A DNA stretch of 64,000 nt from contig NZ_RDQE01000014.1 in NCBI RefSeq assembly GCF_003697845.1, positions 1 to 64,000 on the forward strand, written 5' to 3'. The DNA is from Halobellus captivus. Lineage in GTDB: Archaea; Halobacteriota; Halobacteria; Halobacteriales; Haloferacaceae. The position numbers and the translations under genes were made by a program. Shown piece after piece: positions 16,926 through 25,803 of this stretch; within the stretch, counting starts at the first letter, position 1; every line of letters begins with the position of its first letter. A model generated the notes under the pieces. That model was not told the DNA's origin and ran no database searches. It saw only the letters and a program-made list of their open reading frames with translations.

Positions 16926-17504
16926 TCACTCGGACTCGAACGCGATCGCCCCCAGGGTCGTCGTCTCGCCGAACAGCCAGTCGGCGTGGTCGACCGCGTA
17001 CTCGCGGTGTTCCTCGGTGATGTAGCCGAGCGCGTCCTCGACGACGACGGGTCGATAGTCGCGGAGTCCGGCGCTGCCGGCGGTGTGGAGCACGCAGACG
17101 TTCGCGAGCGTCCCACAGATCAGGAGGTCGTCGATCCCGTGGGCGTCGAGGAATCCCTCCAGATCGGTCCGGTAGAAGGCGTCGTAGGTGTGTTTCTCGA
17201 CGACGTGGTCCGCCTCGCGGACGTCGAGGTCGTCGACGAGTTCGGCGTCCCACGACCCCTCGACGACGTGTTCGCCCCAGCGGTCGAACTCGTCGTAGTA
17301 GTGGGCGTCCTCGAACTGCTCGGGCGGGTGGACGTCGCGGGTGTAGACGACTCGCGCGCCGGCGTCGCGGGCGCGGGCGACGAGGTCGCTCACGGGATCG
17401 ATCGCCGCCTCGCTCGGTTCGGCGTAGAGGCTCCCGTCGGGGTGACAGAACCCGTTTTGCATGTCAACGACGACCACCGCGGTGTCGGCCGGATCGTACG
17501 GCAT
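16926..17504 (-). CDS. Isochorismatase-family hydrolase, probable nicotinamidase
   Basis: A 192-residue cysteine hydrolase. The catalytic triad is visible: D14 (VVVDMQNGF), K104 (VVEKHTYDAF) and C137 (TLANVCVLH). Residues D57 and H59 (TRDVHPPEQF) and the following WGEHVVEGSWDAEL resemble the metal and substrate segments of nicotinamidase (PncA), which converts nicotinamide to nicotinate plus ammonia. A nicotinate phosphoribosyltransferase gene lies 2 kb away, supporting a role in NAD salvage. The start at 17,504 places VVVDMQ at the usual distance. Another isochorismatase-type amidase is the main alternative. Confidence 0.82.
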   Translation of the reverse strand: MPYDPADTAVVVVDMQNGFCHPDGSLYAEPSEAAIDPVSDLVARARDAGARVVYTRDVHPPEQFEDAHYYDEFDRWGEHVVEGSWDAELVDDLDVREADHVVEKHTYDAFYRTDLEGFLDAHGIDDLLICGTLANVCVLHTAGSAGLRDYRPVVVEDALGYITEEHREYAVDHADWLFGETTTLGAIAFESE

Positions 17505-17621
17505 GGGCGACCGTTGGGCGTCCGGACACAAAAGATCGAAGTCGAGCGGGATCGAACGAACTCGAATCGGATCCGTGAATCGACGGACAAACTACTTACC
17601 CGCCCCCTCGTAATCGACCGT

Positions 17622-19379
17622 ATGCGACGGGTTCTCCCCCTCGCGGCGACGGTCGCGCTGCTGGTTCTCCTCGTCGTGGGGGCCGGCATCGCCGCCGCCG
17701 ACGCGCCGGTCGCGGAGACCGCGGCCGACTGCGAGACCGAGGCCGACAACGAACTGGTCGGCTGCTGGAACGGGACGTACCACGCGGAGGAGCTCGACTT
17801 CGATCAGGCGGACGGACTGACGGAGTCGCAACTCGAGACGCTGACTCACCGGAGCATGGCGCGCGTCGAGTACGTCCGCGAGCGGCCCTTCGAGACGGAC
17901 GTTCCCGTCGAGACGGTCACGCGCGAGGAGTTTCGGGCGAACGGAACCGGGGGAGAGAACGGCGGGAACGGGACGGCGAGTGAAACCGAGTTCGATCGCT
18001 GGAACGACCAGGTGTGGGAGGCGCTGTTCGTCGTCGGCGCGGACGAGTCGAGCGCGGAGGCGATCGACACCGTGTTCGGCGGCTCGGTCTCGGGGTTCTA
18101 CTCGCCGGCCGACGACCGGATCGTCCTCGTGGTCCCCGAGGGCGAGGAGGTCCGGGTCAGCGAGTCGACGCTGGTCCACGAGTTGACCCACGCGATGCAG
18201 GACCAGTATCACGACCTCGCAGACTCGCAGTACGTCGGCGCGACCCAGGATTCGGACCTCGCCGTCGACGGGATCGTCGAGGGAGAGGCCGTCTACATCG
18301 AGGAGCGGTACACCGATCGGTGTGACACGAACTGGAGTTGTCTCCCCGAGCCCGGTTCGAGCGCCGGCGGCGGCGGGAGTCCCAACATCGGCATCCTCCA
18401 GACCATCCTCCAGCCGTACTCCGACGGCCCGTTCTACGTCGAGGAACTGATCGACGACGAGGGCTGGAGCGCGGTCAACGAGACGATGAACGACCCGCCG
18501 AACACGACCGCCGAAGTCATCCACCGCGAACCCGACTACGAGACCCGCGAGATCGACTACGAGGACACGGCTGAGGGCGGCTGGGAGACGTATCCCGGTC
18601 AGGGCGTGAACGGCGCTGAGACGGCGGGCGAGGCGTCGATGTTCGTGATGTTCTGGTATCAGAGCGCCGGGGTACAACCGAGGTTTGATACCGGATACGA
18701 GTATGCGGTCCTCGAACCGGACCGAACCCCCGAAGAGAACTACAACGTCCACTTTCGGACGGACGACCGACTCCAGACGCGGGGGGCGTACAACTACGCC
18801 CACCCCGCGACGGCCGGCTGGGCCGGCGACGAGCTGTATCCCTATCGCAACGACGCGGGCGGGACCGAGCGCGACGGCTACGTCTGGGTGGCCGAGTGGC
18901 GGACCCCGACGGACGCCCGGCAGTTCCAGGCCACGTACCGTGCCATGCTGGAGGCGCACGGCGCGGAGCATCGCGACGACGGGGTTCGCGAGATCGAGTC
19001 CGGCGACTTCCGCGGGGCCTACGGCGTCGAGCGGGACGGAACGACGGTGACGATCGTCCACGCCCCCGAGCCGGCCGGCGTCCTCGAACTCCGCCCCGGG
19101 ATCGACCTCGAACCGCCCGAGAATCTCGACGACGGGATCGACACGGGCGACGGGGGCGACGTGGACGACGACGCGGACGTCGGGGACGACGGGATCGGGA
19201 CGGACGACGGGGGCGGGACGGACGACGGATCGGAGACGGGGTCAGTCGACGGAGACGGTCCGAACGCGCCCGACGGCGACGGATCGACGGACGGCCGAGT
19301 TCCCGGGTTCGGGGTCGTCGTCGCGCTCGTCGTCCTGCTCTCCGCGGCCGCGGTTCTCGGGCGTCGCTCGCGGCGGTGA
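17622..19379 (+). CDS. Hvo_1808-family surface protein with HExxH motif and PGF-CTERM anchor
   Basis: A 585-residue exported protein. The N-terminus is a Sec signal (MRRVLPLAATVALLVLLVV). A zinc-protease-like HELTH motif (H186-H190) is followed by EGEAVYIEERY about 35 residues later, as in gluzincin-type peptidases. The C-terminus has a long Asp/Gly/Thr-rich linker, then VPGFGVVVALVVLL and a short basic tail: the PGF-CTERM signal cut by archaeosortase A and replaced by a lipid. It is therefore a cell-surface, lipid-anchored candidate metalloprotease. The start at 17,622 gives a clean signal peptide. It sits between the two NAD-salvage genes, probably by chance. Proteolytic activity is inferred only. 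Confidence 0.88.
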   Translation: MRRVLPLAATVALLVLLVVGAGIAAADAPVAETAADCETEADNELVGCWNGTYHAEELDFDQADGLTESQLETLTHRSMARVEYVRERPFETDVPVETVTREEFRANGTGGENGGNGTASETEFDRWNDQVWEALFVVGADESSAEAIDTVFGGSVSGFYSPADDRIVLVVPEGEEVRVSESTLVHELTHAMQDQYHDLADSQYVGATQDSDLAVDGIVEGEAVYIEERYTDRCDTNWSCLPEPGSSAGGGGSPNIGILQTILQPYSDGPFYVEELIDDEGWSAVNETMNDPPNTTAEVIHREPDYETREIDYEDTAEGGWETYPGQGVNGAETAGEASMFVMFWYQSAGVQPRFDTGYEYAVLEPDRTPEENYNVHFRTDDRLQTRGAYNYAHPATAGWAGDELYPYRNDAGGTERDGYVWVAEWRTPTDARQFQATYRAMLEAHGAEHRDDGVREIESGDFRGAYGVERDGTTVTIVHAPEPAGVLELRPGIDLEPPENLDDGIDTGDGGDVDDDADVGDDGIGTDDGGGTDDGSETGSVDGDGPNAPDGDGSTDGRVPGFGVVVALVVLLSAAAVLGRRSRR

Positions 19380-19444
19380 GCCGTGGACCCGACCCCGCGG
19401 ACGACACGGATGGCTTTTCGTCCCCGCCGGCCGAAGGACGGATC

Positions 19445-20605
19445 ATGACGGAGTTCGACATCGTCGACGCCGAGGCGATCCGGAGCGGTCGGGCCACCGA
19501 CGCCTACTTCGACCGCACGGCGGCCGCCCTCGAGGGAGCGGGACGGAACCCCCACGTCGTCGCCGAGGTGACCGCCGACCAGTTCCCCGACGGCGGGTTC
19601 GAGCTGTTCGCCGGGTTGAAGGACGCGGTCGCGCTGCTCGCCGGGCGCGACGTCGACGTCCACGCGGTCCCCGAGGGGCGGCTGTTCGACGGCGGACCGG
19701 TGATGCGGATCGAGGGCGAGTACCTCGCGTTCGCGCGGCTGGAGACGTCGCTTCTGGGGTTCCTCTCGCACGCGTCCGCCATCGCCACCGCCGCGCTCGA
19801 CTGCCGGGCCGCCGCGCCGGACTCGTCGGTGCTCTCGTTCGGCGCGCGCCACGTCCACCCCGCGATGACGGCCGCCGTGGAGCGGTCGGCGCTCGTCGGG
19901 GGGCTCGACGGGTTCTCACACGTCGCCGCGGGCGACCTGATCGGTCGCGAGGCCTCGGGGACGATGCCGCACGCCCTCTCGATCTGTTTCGGCCGAGGCA
20001 ACCAGGAGGCGGCGTGGCGCGCCTTCGACGAGGCCGTCGACGAGTCGGTCCCCCGGATCGCGCTCTGTGACACGTACTCCGACGAGGTCGACGAGGTCCT
20101 GCGGGCGGTCGAGACGCTCGGCGACCGGCTCGACGGGGTTCGCCTCGACACGACCGGCTCGCGTCGCGGCGACTTCAGACACATCGTGCGGGAGGTCCGG
20201 TGGGAACTCGAGGCTCGCGGCCACGACGACGTCGACGTCTACGTCTCGGGCGGGCTCGGTCCCGACGACCTCCGGCGGCTCCGCGACGTCGTCGACGGCT
20301 TCGGCGTCGGCGGCTACGTCTCGAACGCCGATCCCGTCGACTTCGCGCTCGACATCGTCGCGGTCGGGGGCGAGCCGGCCGCCAAACGCGGGAAGCTCTC
20401 GGGGGCGAAGGTGGTCTACCGCACCGCGGACGGCGGCCACGCGGTCGGGCTCGCGGATCGGGATGGGCCGGCCGACGCGGAATCGCTCATGCGACCCGTG
20501 ATCCGGGGCGGCGAGGTCGTCGCCGACGACGCGTTCGACCTCGACGCGGCGACGGCGCGGGCGCTCGCGGACGCGGAGCGTGTCGGGTACGGGAGCGAGG
20601 AGTAG
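19445..20605 (+). CDS. pncB: Nicotinate phosphoribosyltransferase
   Basis: A 386-residue enzyme joining nicotinate with phosphoribosyl pyrophosphate to make nicotinate mononucleotide, the entry step of NAD salvage. It carries the phosphoribosyltransferase barrel features: ETSLLGFLSHAS, SFGARHVHP, then DTYSDEVDE and GVRLDTTGSRRGDF, and DVDVYVSGGLGPDDL near residue 270 where phosphate is held. Length fits the archaeal type. Translation begins at ATG 19,445. With the predicted nicotinamidase at 16,926 the window encodes the two-step route from nicotinamide to NaMN. Confidence 0.9.
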   Translation: MTEFDIVDAEAIRSGRATDAYFDRTAAALEGAGRNPHVVAEVTADQFPDGGFELFAGLKDAVALLAGRDVDVHAVPEGRLFDGGPVMRIEGEYLAFARLETSLLGFLSHASAIATAALDCRAAAPDSSVLSFGARHVHPAMTAAVERSALVGGLDGFSHVAAGDLIGREASGTMPHALSICFGRGNQEAAWRAFDEAVDESVPRIALCDTYSDEVDEVLRAVETLGDRLDGVRLDTTGSRRGDFRHIVREVRWELEARGHDDVDVYVSGGLGPDDLRRLRDVVDGFGVGGYVSNADPVDFALDIVAVGGEPAAKRGKLSGAKVVYRTADGGHAVGLADRDGPADAESLMRPVIRGGEVVADDAFDLDAATARALADAERVGYGSEE

Positions 20606-20708
20606 CCGGGGTGGAAGGACCGGTACGGACGACGAAAGGACGGGACGAGAGATGCGGGACGGGAACCGGCGGAAAACGGTCCGGTCGGAACGGACGTAGT
20701 TCGGCCGG

Positions 20709-21311
20709 CTATAACTCCTCGACCGCGCCGCCGTCGGCGCGCTCGCGGAACACCTGCCCCTCGATGAGCGTCACCATGGTGTCGTCGTCCTGCCAGGCGG
20801 TCGGCGAGAGCTTCGCCTTCCGGCACGCCCGCGAGAGGAACTCCGCGCCCGACCAGCCGTTCTCGACGGGAACCGTCGGGTAGAGCCAGCCGTGGGAGTT
20901 GCCGCCGTCGACGGCGACGCCGTGGGTCCCGATCTCGAGGTCCTCGAGTGGGTCGTTCGTGAGGAGAGTGTTCGAGACGATACAGACCGAGACGGTGATG
21001 TTCTCGAGCTCCTTGGGCTCGACCTCCGAGCCGCAGGAGTCGTCGGAGGCCGCCTTGATCGCGGCCTCGACGATGGCGTGACCGAGCTGGTCCGAGTCGT
21101 CCCACGCGCCGGCACAGCCGCGGAGTCGACCGCGCCCGCGGGTGGATTCCAGCCGAACGAACGCGCCGGTCCGCGCGTAGAAGGCCTCCCGCATGCTTCC
21201 GGGCTGTTCGCGTTGTCCATGTCGAACGAACGACTCGACCGCCTCGCGTGCGAGTTCGACCGCTCGTGCCCCGTCGTCGTACGACAGCCGAACGGTCTGT
21301 GCCTCGGACAT
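20709..21311 (-). CDS. AMMECR1 / TIGR00296 family protein
   Basis: A 200-residue AMMECR1-domain protein. The family hallmark LRGCxG is present as RLRGCAGAW near residue 63, and the conserved centre (VEPKELENITVSVCIVSN) and C-terminal AWQDDD region are intact. The domain is universal in archaea and eukaryotes; archaeal members have sometimes been linked to radical SAM and extradiol-dioxygenase-like (Memo) partners, but the biochemical function is unsettled. ATG 21,311 is preferred to an upstream in-frame GTG at 21,317. It lies 160 bases downstream of the RNase P RNA gene on the same strand. Confidence 0.88.
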   Translation of the reverse strand: MSEAQTVRLSYDDGARAVELAREAVESFVRHGQREQPGSMREAFYARTGAFVRLESTRGRGRLRGCAGAWDDSDQLGHAIVEAAIKAASDDSCGSEVEPKELENITVSVCIVSNTLLTNDPLEDLEIGTHGVAVDGGNSHGWLYPTVPVENGWSGAEFLSRACRKAKLSPTAWQDDDTMVTLIEGQVFRERADGGAVEEL

Positions 21312-21471
21312 ATACACCTTTAGCGGTGCTGACGACTTGAACGCTTCCCTTGATGGTGAACGTTCGTGATCGACCGAGAACGGTCGTTCGGACGGGACTA
21401 AGCGCCGTTATGCTCGTTTTAATTCGTCTCGGGCCGACGTCGTCACCTTCGGTCGCACCGCTCGCCGTGCG

Positions 21472-21880
21472 AGCGGACTGAGGGGAGTAAGCCCCCTTCG
21501 GTTCGTCCCGACATTCGGCTGAGCGTCCGCGCCGTGGCCGGACTACCTGATGGCGCGGACTTGCACCGGCGAGGATTCGCCGTTCCATCCGTTCCCGCCC
21601 GTCCGTGGCGCGGATCCGCCACGTTGGTGGCGGAACCACGCGCCCTCTCCGGGTTAACTCCCTTCCCTTGCGGGTCGGTTCGCTCGTTCGCGGGGTCACC
21701 CGCGAACGCCGCCGGTCGCCTGCGGCGACCGAACGCGGATCATCGGTCGGGGCGGGGGGTGTCGTTGCTGTTCCAGAGCCAGCCGTCTCCGACTCCGGGC
21801 GTGTGCCCGGTCGCCCGTCCGGCCGGTGGGGGGACTTTCCTCATGCCGGAGGCACGGGAGTCGGGCTCCCTCTGTCCGTT
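21472..21880 (-). ncRNA. rnpB: RNase P RNA
   Basis: The catalytic RNA that trims tRNA 5' leaders. On the minus strand the universal CR-I block reads GAGGAAAGUCC and runs into a C-rich helix (complement of 21,826-21,843). The CR-V block with GGCUUAC lies near the 3' end (complement of 21,481-21,499). P1 closes the molecule: cggac-a-gaggg (complement of 21,868-21,878) pairs with cccuc-a-guccg (complement of 21,474-21,484), ten pairs with one A-A mismatch. Predicted length is about 409 bases, normal for haloarchaea. A TATA-like ttatt near 21,901-21,907 lies roughly 25 bases before the 5' end. No protein gene is supported here despite long GC-rich open frames. Confidence 0.95.
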
Positions 21881-21935
21881 CGACCGTAGCCCGGCGTGGG
21901 GAATAAGCGGTTCGGTCGTCCCCACGCCACCCACC

Positions 21936-23042
21936 TCAGGCCCGTCCCGACGGTTCCGTCCCGTCGCCCGACGATCCGTCCGGGAGCGAGCCGCCGTCAC
22001 CCGGAAGCGGCCCGTCGTACCCCTCGGGCACGTACGGACAGAGGGGATCGCTCGCGAGCGGGTCGCCGGCGTGTGCGTACGCTCGCGACCGGCTCCCGCC
22101 GCAGACGTGCTTGAACTCGCAGGCGCCGCACTTGCCCGTCAGCTTCCCGGGATCACGGAGATCCGCGAAGAGGTCGGCGTTCCGGTAGACGTCGACGACG
22201 GACCGCTCGCGGACGTTGCCCGCCGACTCCGGGAGGAACCCGGAGGGGTACACCTCGCCGACGTGGCTCACGAACGCGAACCCGCGGCCCGCCGTGATCC
22301 CGCCACGACGCGCCGCGTCCGCCCTGTCGTTCCGAATCCCGACCCGGCGGTAGAACGGCGCTTCGGTGGTCTTCACCCCGAACTGCTCCGCCTCGTCGAC
22401 CCCGTGGAGCCACTCCATCACCGCCTCCGCCCGTTCGGGTGAGACCGGATCGAGGACCCGCCCGCGACCGACGGGAACGAGGAAGAACACCGACCAGAGC
22501 ACGGCTCCGAGCTCGCGGACGCGGTCCCGGATCGCGGGCAGTTCGTCGACCGTCTCCGCACAGACCGTCGTGTTGATCTGCAGCGGGAGGCCGGCGTCGC
22601 GGGCCGCCTCAGCCGCCGCGACGGTGTCCGCGAAGCTCGCCTCGCCGCGGAACGCGTCGTGGCTCCCGACGGTCGCGCCGTCGAGGCTGAGCGCCATCCG
22701 TCGAACGCCGGCGTCCGCCAGCTCGCGGACCCGATCGGGCGTGAGCGACCGGGTACCGCTCGGAGTGACGGTCATCCGGTTGCCGAGGTCGGTCCCGTAC
22801 TCGACGAGTTCGAGGAGGTCCTCGCGGGCGAGCGGGTCGCCCCCGGAGAGCACGACCAGCTGGCCGTCGCCGAAGTCGGCGGCCTCGCGGAGCAGGCGTT
22901 TCCCCTCCTCGGTGGTGAGCTCGTCGGGATCCCGGGCCGGCCGCGCGTCCGCCCGACAGTGTCTACAGGCGAGCTCACACGCCTGCGTGACCTCCCACAC
23001 GAGTACGAGCGGACGGCGGTCGGTGTCGAGGTCGTCGAACAT
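21936..23042 (-). CDS. Radical SAM/SPASM protein, AhbD (haem b synthase)-like
   Basis: A 368-residue radical SAM enzyme. The cluster-binding CxxxCxxC is C22-C26-C29 (QACELACRHC), followed by the SAM-binding VVLSGGDPLAREDL. The C-terminal SPASM-type cysteines are in KCGACEFKHVCGG and PLCPY, which would hold a second iron-sulphur cluster. The layout matches the TIGR04053 group related to AhbD, which converts Fe-coproporphyrin III to haem b by oxidative decarboxylation. An AhbC-like gene lies 0.5 kb away on the other strand, supporting a role in the archaeal siroheme-dependent haem route. A peptide-modifying role is the alternative because of the small Htur_1727 gene between them. Confidence 0.82.
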   Translation of the reverse strand: MFDDLDTDRRPLVLVWEVTQACELACRHCRADARPARDPDELTTEEGKRLLREAADFGDGQLVVLSGGDPLAREDLLELVEYGTDLGNRMTVTPSGTRSLTPDRVRELADAGVRRMALSLDGATVGSHDAFRGEASFADTVAAAEAARDAGLPLQINTTVCAETVDELPAIRDRVRELGAVLWSVFFLVPVGRGRVLDPVSPERAEAVMEWLHGVDEAEQFGVKTTEAPFYRRVGIRNDRADAARRGGITAGRGFAFVSHVGEVYPSGFLPESAGNVRERSVVDVYRNADLFADLRDPGKLTGKCGACEFKHVCGGSRSRAYAHAGDPLASDPLCPYVPEGYDGPLPGDGGSLPDGSSGDGTEPSGRA

Positions 23043-23160
23043 CGTTTTCTCACCGTAGACGACCGACCCCAATCAGCGATCCAACGAACGTGTTCGTGCG
23101 CGTTCCCAGGGTCCGGGAGACCGCTCGAACCGATATGTCCGCGCCGCGGATACGGCCCGT

Positions 23161-23538
23161 ATGGTCGAGAAAGCACGACGGAGAGCCGACGAGACGCCCC
23201 GTCGGACGCGGGAGCGGCGATGGGAGGTGTTCGTTCGCGAGTCCGAATCGGAACCGATGTGCCGCGTCGGGACGGTCGCGGCCCCGTCCCCCGAGGTCGC
23301 CCACGAGGAGGCGAGCCGGCTGTTCGCGTGGTACGCCCGCGACGTCTGGCTCTGTCCGGCCGACGAGACCCACCGGTTCTCGACGTACTCGCTCGGAGAC
23401 GACGGGGCGGAGGACGCCGCGGGGACGGACGAGGACGCCGACGCCCGCGGGACGTCCGAACCGCGGGTCTACGAGGAAACGGAGGGAACGCCGGACGGGT
23501 CGGCGCCGAAAGCCCGGAAGGACGAGGACCCTCGATGA
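23161..23538 (+). CDS. Htur_1727-family rSAM-partnered protein
   Basis: A 125-residue protein recognised as the Htur_1727 family, annotated elsewhere as a candidate RiPP because it lies beside radical SAM genes. The core (residues about 20-80) reads RWEVFVRESESEP, CRVGTVAAPSPEVAHEEA and WLCPADETHRFSTYSL. This strongly resembles the PaaB fold of phenylacetate monooxygenase complexes (xEVFVR...VGsxxAPxxExAxxxA...WVvPad) more than a precursor peptide. The C-terminal 45 residues are acidic and low complexity. Its stop overlaps the ATG of the AhbC-like gene by four bases, so it is co-translated with that enzyme. It might be a small subunit or scaffold rather than a substrate. Confidence 0.8.
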   Translation: MVEKARRRADETPRRTRERRWEVFVRESESEPMCRVGTVAAPSPEVAHEEASRLFAWYARDVWLCPADETHRFSTYSLGDDGAEDAAGTDEDADARGTSEPRVYEETEGTPDGSAPKARKDEDPR

Positions 23539-24758
23539 TCTCGATCAGCAAGCTGCTCTGCGGGCTCGACGCCGAGAGCGACGGGCTCCGGTACGACGCC
23601 GCCGACGACTCGGCGGAGCCGCAGATCACGGAGCGGAAACAGCGACGGCCGGTCGTCGTCTGGAACGCGACGAAGCGGTGTAACCTCTACTGTGACCACT
23701 GTTACGCGGGCGCGGACGCCGAGGGAGCCCCCGGCGAGCTCTCCACGGCGGAGGCGAAGGGACTCCTCGGTCAGCTCGCCGACTACGGCGTCCCGGTCGT
23801 GCTCTTCTCGGGCGGCGAGCCGCTGTTGCGCGAGGACCTCCCTGAACTCGTTTCGTACGCCGCCGACCGCGGGATCCGGCCGGTGCTCTCGACGAACGGG
23901 ACGCTTCTCACGCGGGAGGCCGCCGCCGAGCTGAAGGAGGCCGGACTCCGGTACGCCGGCGTCTCGGTCGACGGGCTCGCCGAGCGCAACGACGCCTTCC
24001 GGGGTCGGGACGGCGCCTTCGACGCGGCGGTCCGCGGCATCGAGGCGTGTCTCGACGTCGGGTTGAAGACCGGGCTCCGGTACACCATCATCGAGGCGAA
24101 CGCGCCCGACCTCGAGGGCGTTATCGACCTGCTCACCGACGTGGGGGTCGACCGCTTCTGTTTCTACCACCTGGATTACGGCGGTCGCGGCGCGGACATC
24201 GTCGACGTCGACCTCTCCCCGGAGCGAAAGCGGGAGGCGGTGCGGACGCTGTGTGACCTCACCCGCGAGTACCACGACCGCGGCGAGGAGATCGAGACGC
24301 TGCTCGTCGGCAACTACGCCGACGCGGGCTACCTCGTCGAGTACGCCCGGCGGGAGCTGGGTCCGGAACACGCGGCGCGGATCCGGACGTACCTCGAACG
24401 GAACGGCGGCGATCCGGCCGGCGAGCGCGTCGCCGACGTCGACCCCGTCGGCAACGTCCACCTCACGCAGTTCTGGCAGGGCCACAGCCTCGGCAACGTC
24501 CGCGACCGCCCCTTCGCCGCGATCTGGGAGGACGAGTCGGACCCCCTCCTGTCCGCGCTCCGGGACCGCGACGACCGGCTCACCGGGCGGTGTTCGGAGT
24601 GTCAGTATCGCTCGATCTGTCGCGGCGGCTCGCGGCTTCGGGCACTGCGGACGACCGGCGACCTCTTCGCGCCCGACCCGCAGTGTTACCTCCGCGAGGA
24701 CGAGATCGCGCCGGACGCCGCGACCGCGGTCGACCGAGTCGGCGACGCGGCCGACTGA
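23535..24758 (+). CDS. ahbC: Radical SAM/SPASM protein, AhbC-like (Fe-coproporphyrin III synthase)
   Basis: A 407-residue radical SAM enzyme. It opens with ISKLLCGLDAESDGLRY, the typical AhbC lead, then VVVWNATKRCNLYCDHCYA with C49, C53 and C56, and VVLFSGGEPLLREDLPEL for SAM. The segment FCFYHLDYGGRGADI and the C-terminal GRCSECQYRSICRGG with PDPQCYL complete the AhbC pattern. AhbC removes the two acetate side chains of 12,18-didecarboxysiroheme to give Fe-coproporphyrin III in archaeal haem synthesis. It is translationally coupled to the Htur_1727 gene. AhbA and AhbB are not in the window. Confidence 0.85.
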   Translation: MISISKLLCGLDAESDGLRYDAADDSAEPQITERKQRRPVVVWNATKRCNLYCDHCYAGADAEGAPGELSTAEAKGLLGQLADYGVPVVLFSGGEPLLREDLPELVSYAADRGIRPVLSTNGTLLTREAAAELKEAGLRYAGVSVDGLAERNDAFRGRDGAFDAAVRGIEACLDVGLKTGLRYTIIEANAPDLEGVIDLLTDVGVDRFCFYHLDYGGRGADIVDVDLSPERKREAVRTLCDLTREYHDRGEEIETLLVGNYADAGYLVEYARRELGPEHAARIRTYLERNGGDPAGERVADVDPVGNVHLTQFWQGHSLGNVRDRPFAAIWEDESDPLLSALRDRDDRLTGRCSECQYRSICRGGSRLRALRTTGDLFAPDPQCYLREDEIAPDAATAVDRVGDAAD

Positions 24759-24785
24759 CCCGTCAGGTTTCCCCTTCGAGCCCGG

Positions 24786-25730
24786 TCAAATCGGGAGCAG
24801 CGAGACCAGCGCCGCGCCGCCTTCGGCCATCTCTCCGAGTTCGTCGCTGTACGTGACGGTGACGTACAGCAGGGTGAATATCACCGCGTTGTGGAGGCCG
24901 TGGAGCAGCGCCGGGACGACCAGGTTCTCGGTGTGTTCGTAGACCGCGCCGAAGACGAGACTCGGGAAGAAGAGGATCGCGACCGTGGTGAGTCGCCCGG
25001 AGATCCCGCCCGTCAGCGCCATCACGTGGATGAACGCGAAGATCCCGGAGGCGATGGCGATGGCGGGCGCGGCCGGAAGCGACTCCCGGAGCCGCCCCTG
25101 GACGACCCCGCGGTAGAGTATCTCCTCCGACGGGCCGACAACGAGGAACATGGCGACGATGAAGAGCGGGATGATCGTCGGGTTCTGCACGGCGAGCTCC
25201 GCGCTCTGGTTCGAGGCCGTCTCCGCGCCGAGCAGCTGGACGACGGTGGAGACGACGAGCAGCGTGAGCACGATCACGACCCACCCGCCGACGACGAGGC
25301 CGAGATCCGTCAGGCTCGGCCGCCGCACTCCCAGGTACGATCGGATCCCGGACCGGTCGAATCCCCGCCACGCGAGGTAGCCGACCGCGAGCCCGCCGAA
25401 CGCGACGTACTGGCCCACGATCAGCGTGAGCACCAGGCTCACGAAGAGCGGCAGCCCGCCGACGAGACGGTCGACGAGGAAGACGCCCTGCCCCCCGACG
25501 ACGGCGATCACGGGGCCGAGAACCCCGAGCCCGACGGCGGCCGCGACCGCGACCGCGGGGGAGTCGGCGACGACCGTTTCCGACGGCTCGCCCGCCGTCG
25601 CCGCCCCGCTTCCGGTTGCCGTTTCACCCGCCATCGCCGTCTCGTCCGCGGCCGCCGTCTCGTCCGCGGCCGCCGCCTCGTCGTCCGTCGTCACGCGATC
25701 GACCGAGTCGTCGCCGGAGGGTCCCGTCAT
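24786..25730 (-). CDS. CPBP family intramembrane protease
   Basis: A 314-residue membrane protease. An Ala/Asp/Glu/Thr-rich cytoplasmic lead of about 55 residues (repeated AADETA units) precedes roughly eight hydrophobic helices. The metal motifs are EEILYR (E202, E203, R207), FAFIHVMA and ALLHGLHNAV. ATG 25,730 was chosen over a start nine codons earlier because it begins a conventional haloarchaeal lead. It is convergent with the AhbC-like gene, with 27 bases between stops. It belongs to a different subfamily from the CPBP protein at 12.4 kb. The substrate is unknown. Confidence 0.88.
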   Translation of the reverse strand: MTGPSGDDSVDRVTTDDEAAAADETAAADETAMAGETATGSGAATAGEPSETVVADSPAVAVAAAVGLGVLGPVIAVVGGQGVFLVDRLVGGLPLFVSLVLTLIVGQYVAFGGLAVGYLAWRGFDRSGIRSYLGVRRPSLTDLGLVVGGWVVIVLTLLVVSTVVQLLGAETASNQSAELAVQNPTIIPLFIVAMFLVVGPSEEILYRGVVQGRLRESLPAAPAIAIASGIFAFIHVMALTGGISGRLTTVAILFFPSLVFGAVYEHTENLVVPALLHGLHNAVIFTLLYVTVTYSDELGEMAEGGAALVSLLPI

Positions 25731-25803
25731 TGTCCCCCGTTGGTGCCGGTCGGGCAAAGGGTTTGTCCGTCGACCGCACCGCGGTCGCGGGGCGAAGCGC
25801 CCG

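Noticed and set aside
16986..17621. Upstream in-frame extension of the Hvo_1808 surface protein
   Set aside because: It is antisense to the nicotinamidase gene, and the ATG at 17,622 gives a clean signal peptide.
20416..22442. Long open frames on both strands across 20.4-22.4 kb
   Set aside because: They overlap pncB, AMMECR1, the AhbD-like gene or the RNase P RNA and have Arg/Pro/Ser-rich composition typical of antisense frames in GC-rich DNA.
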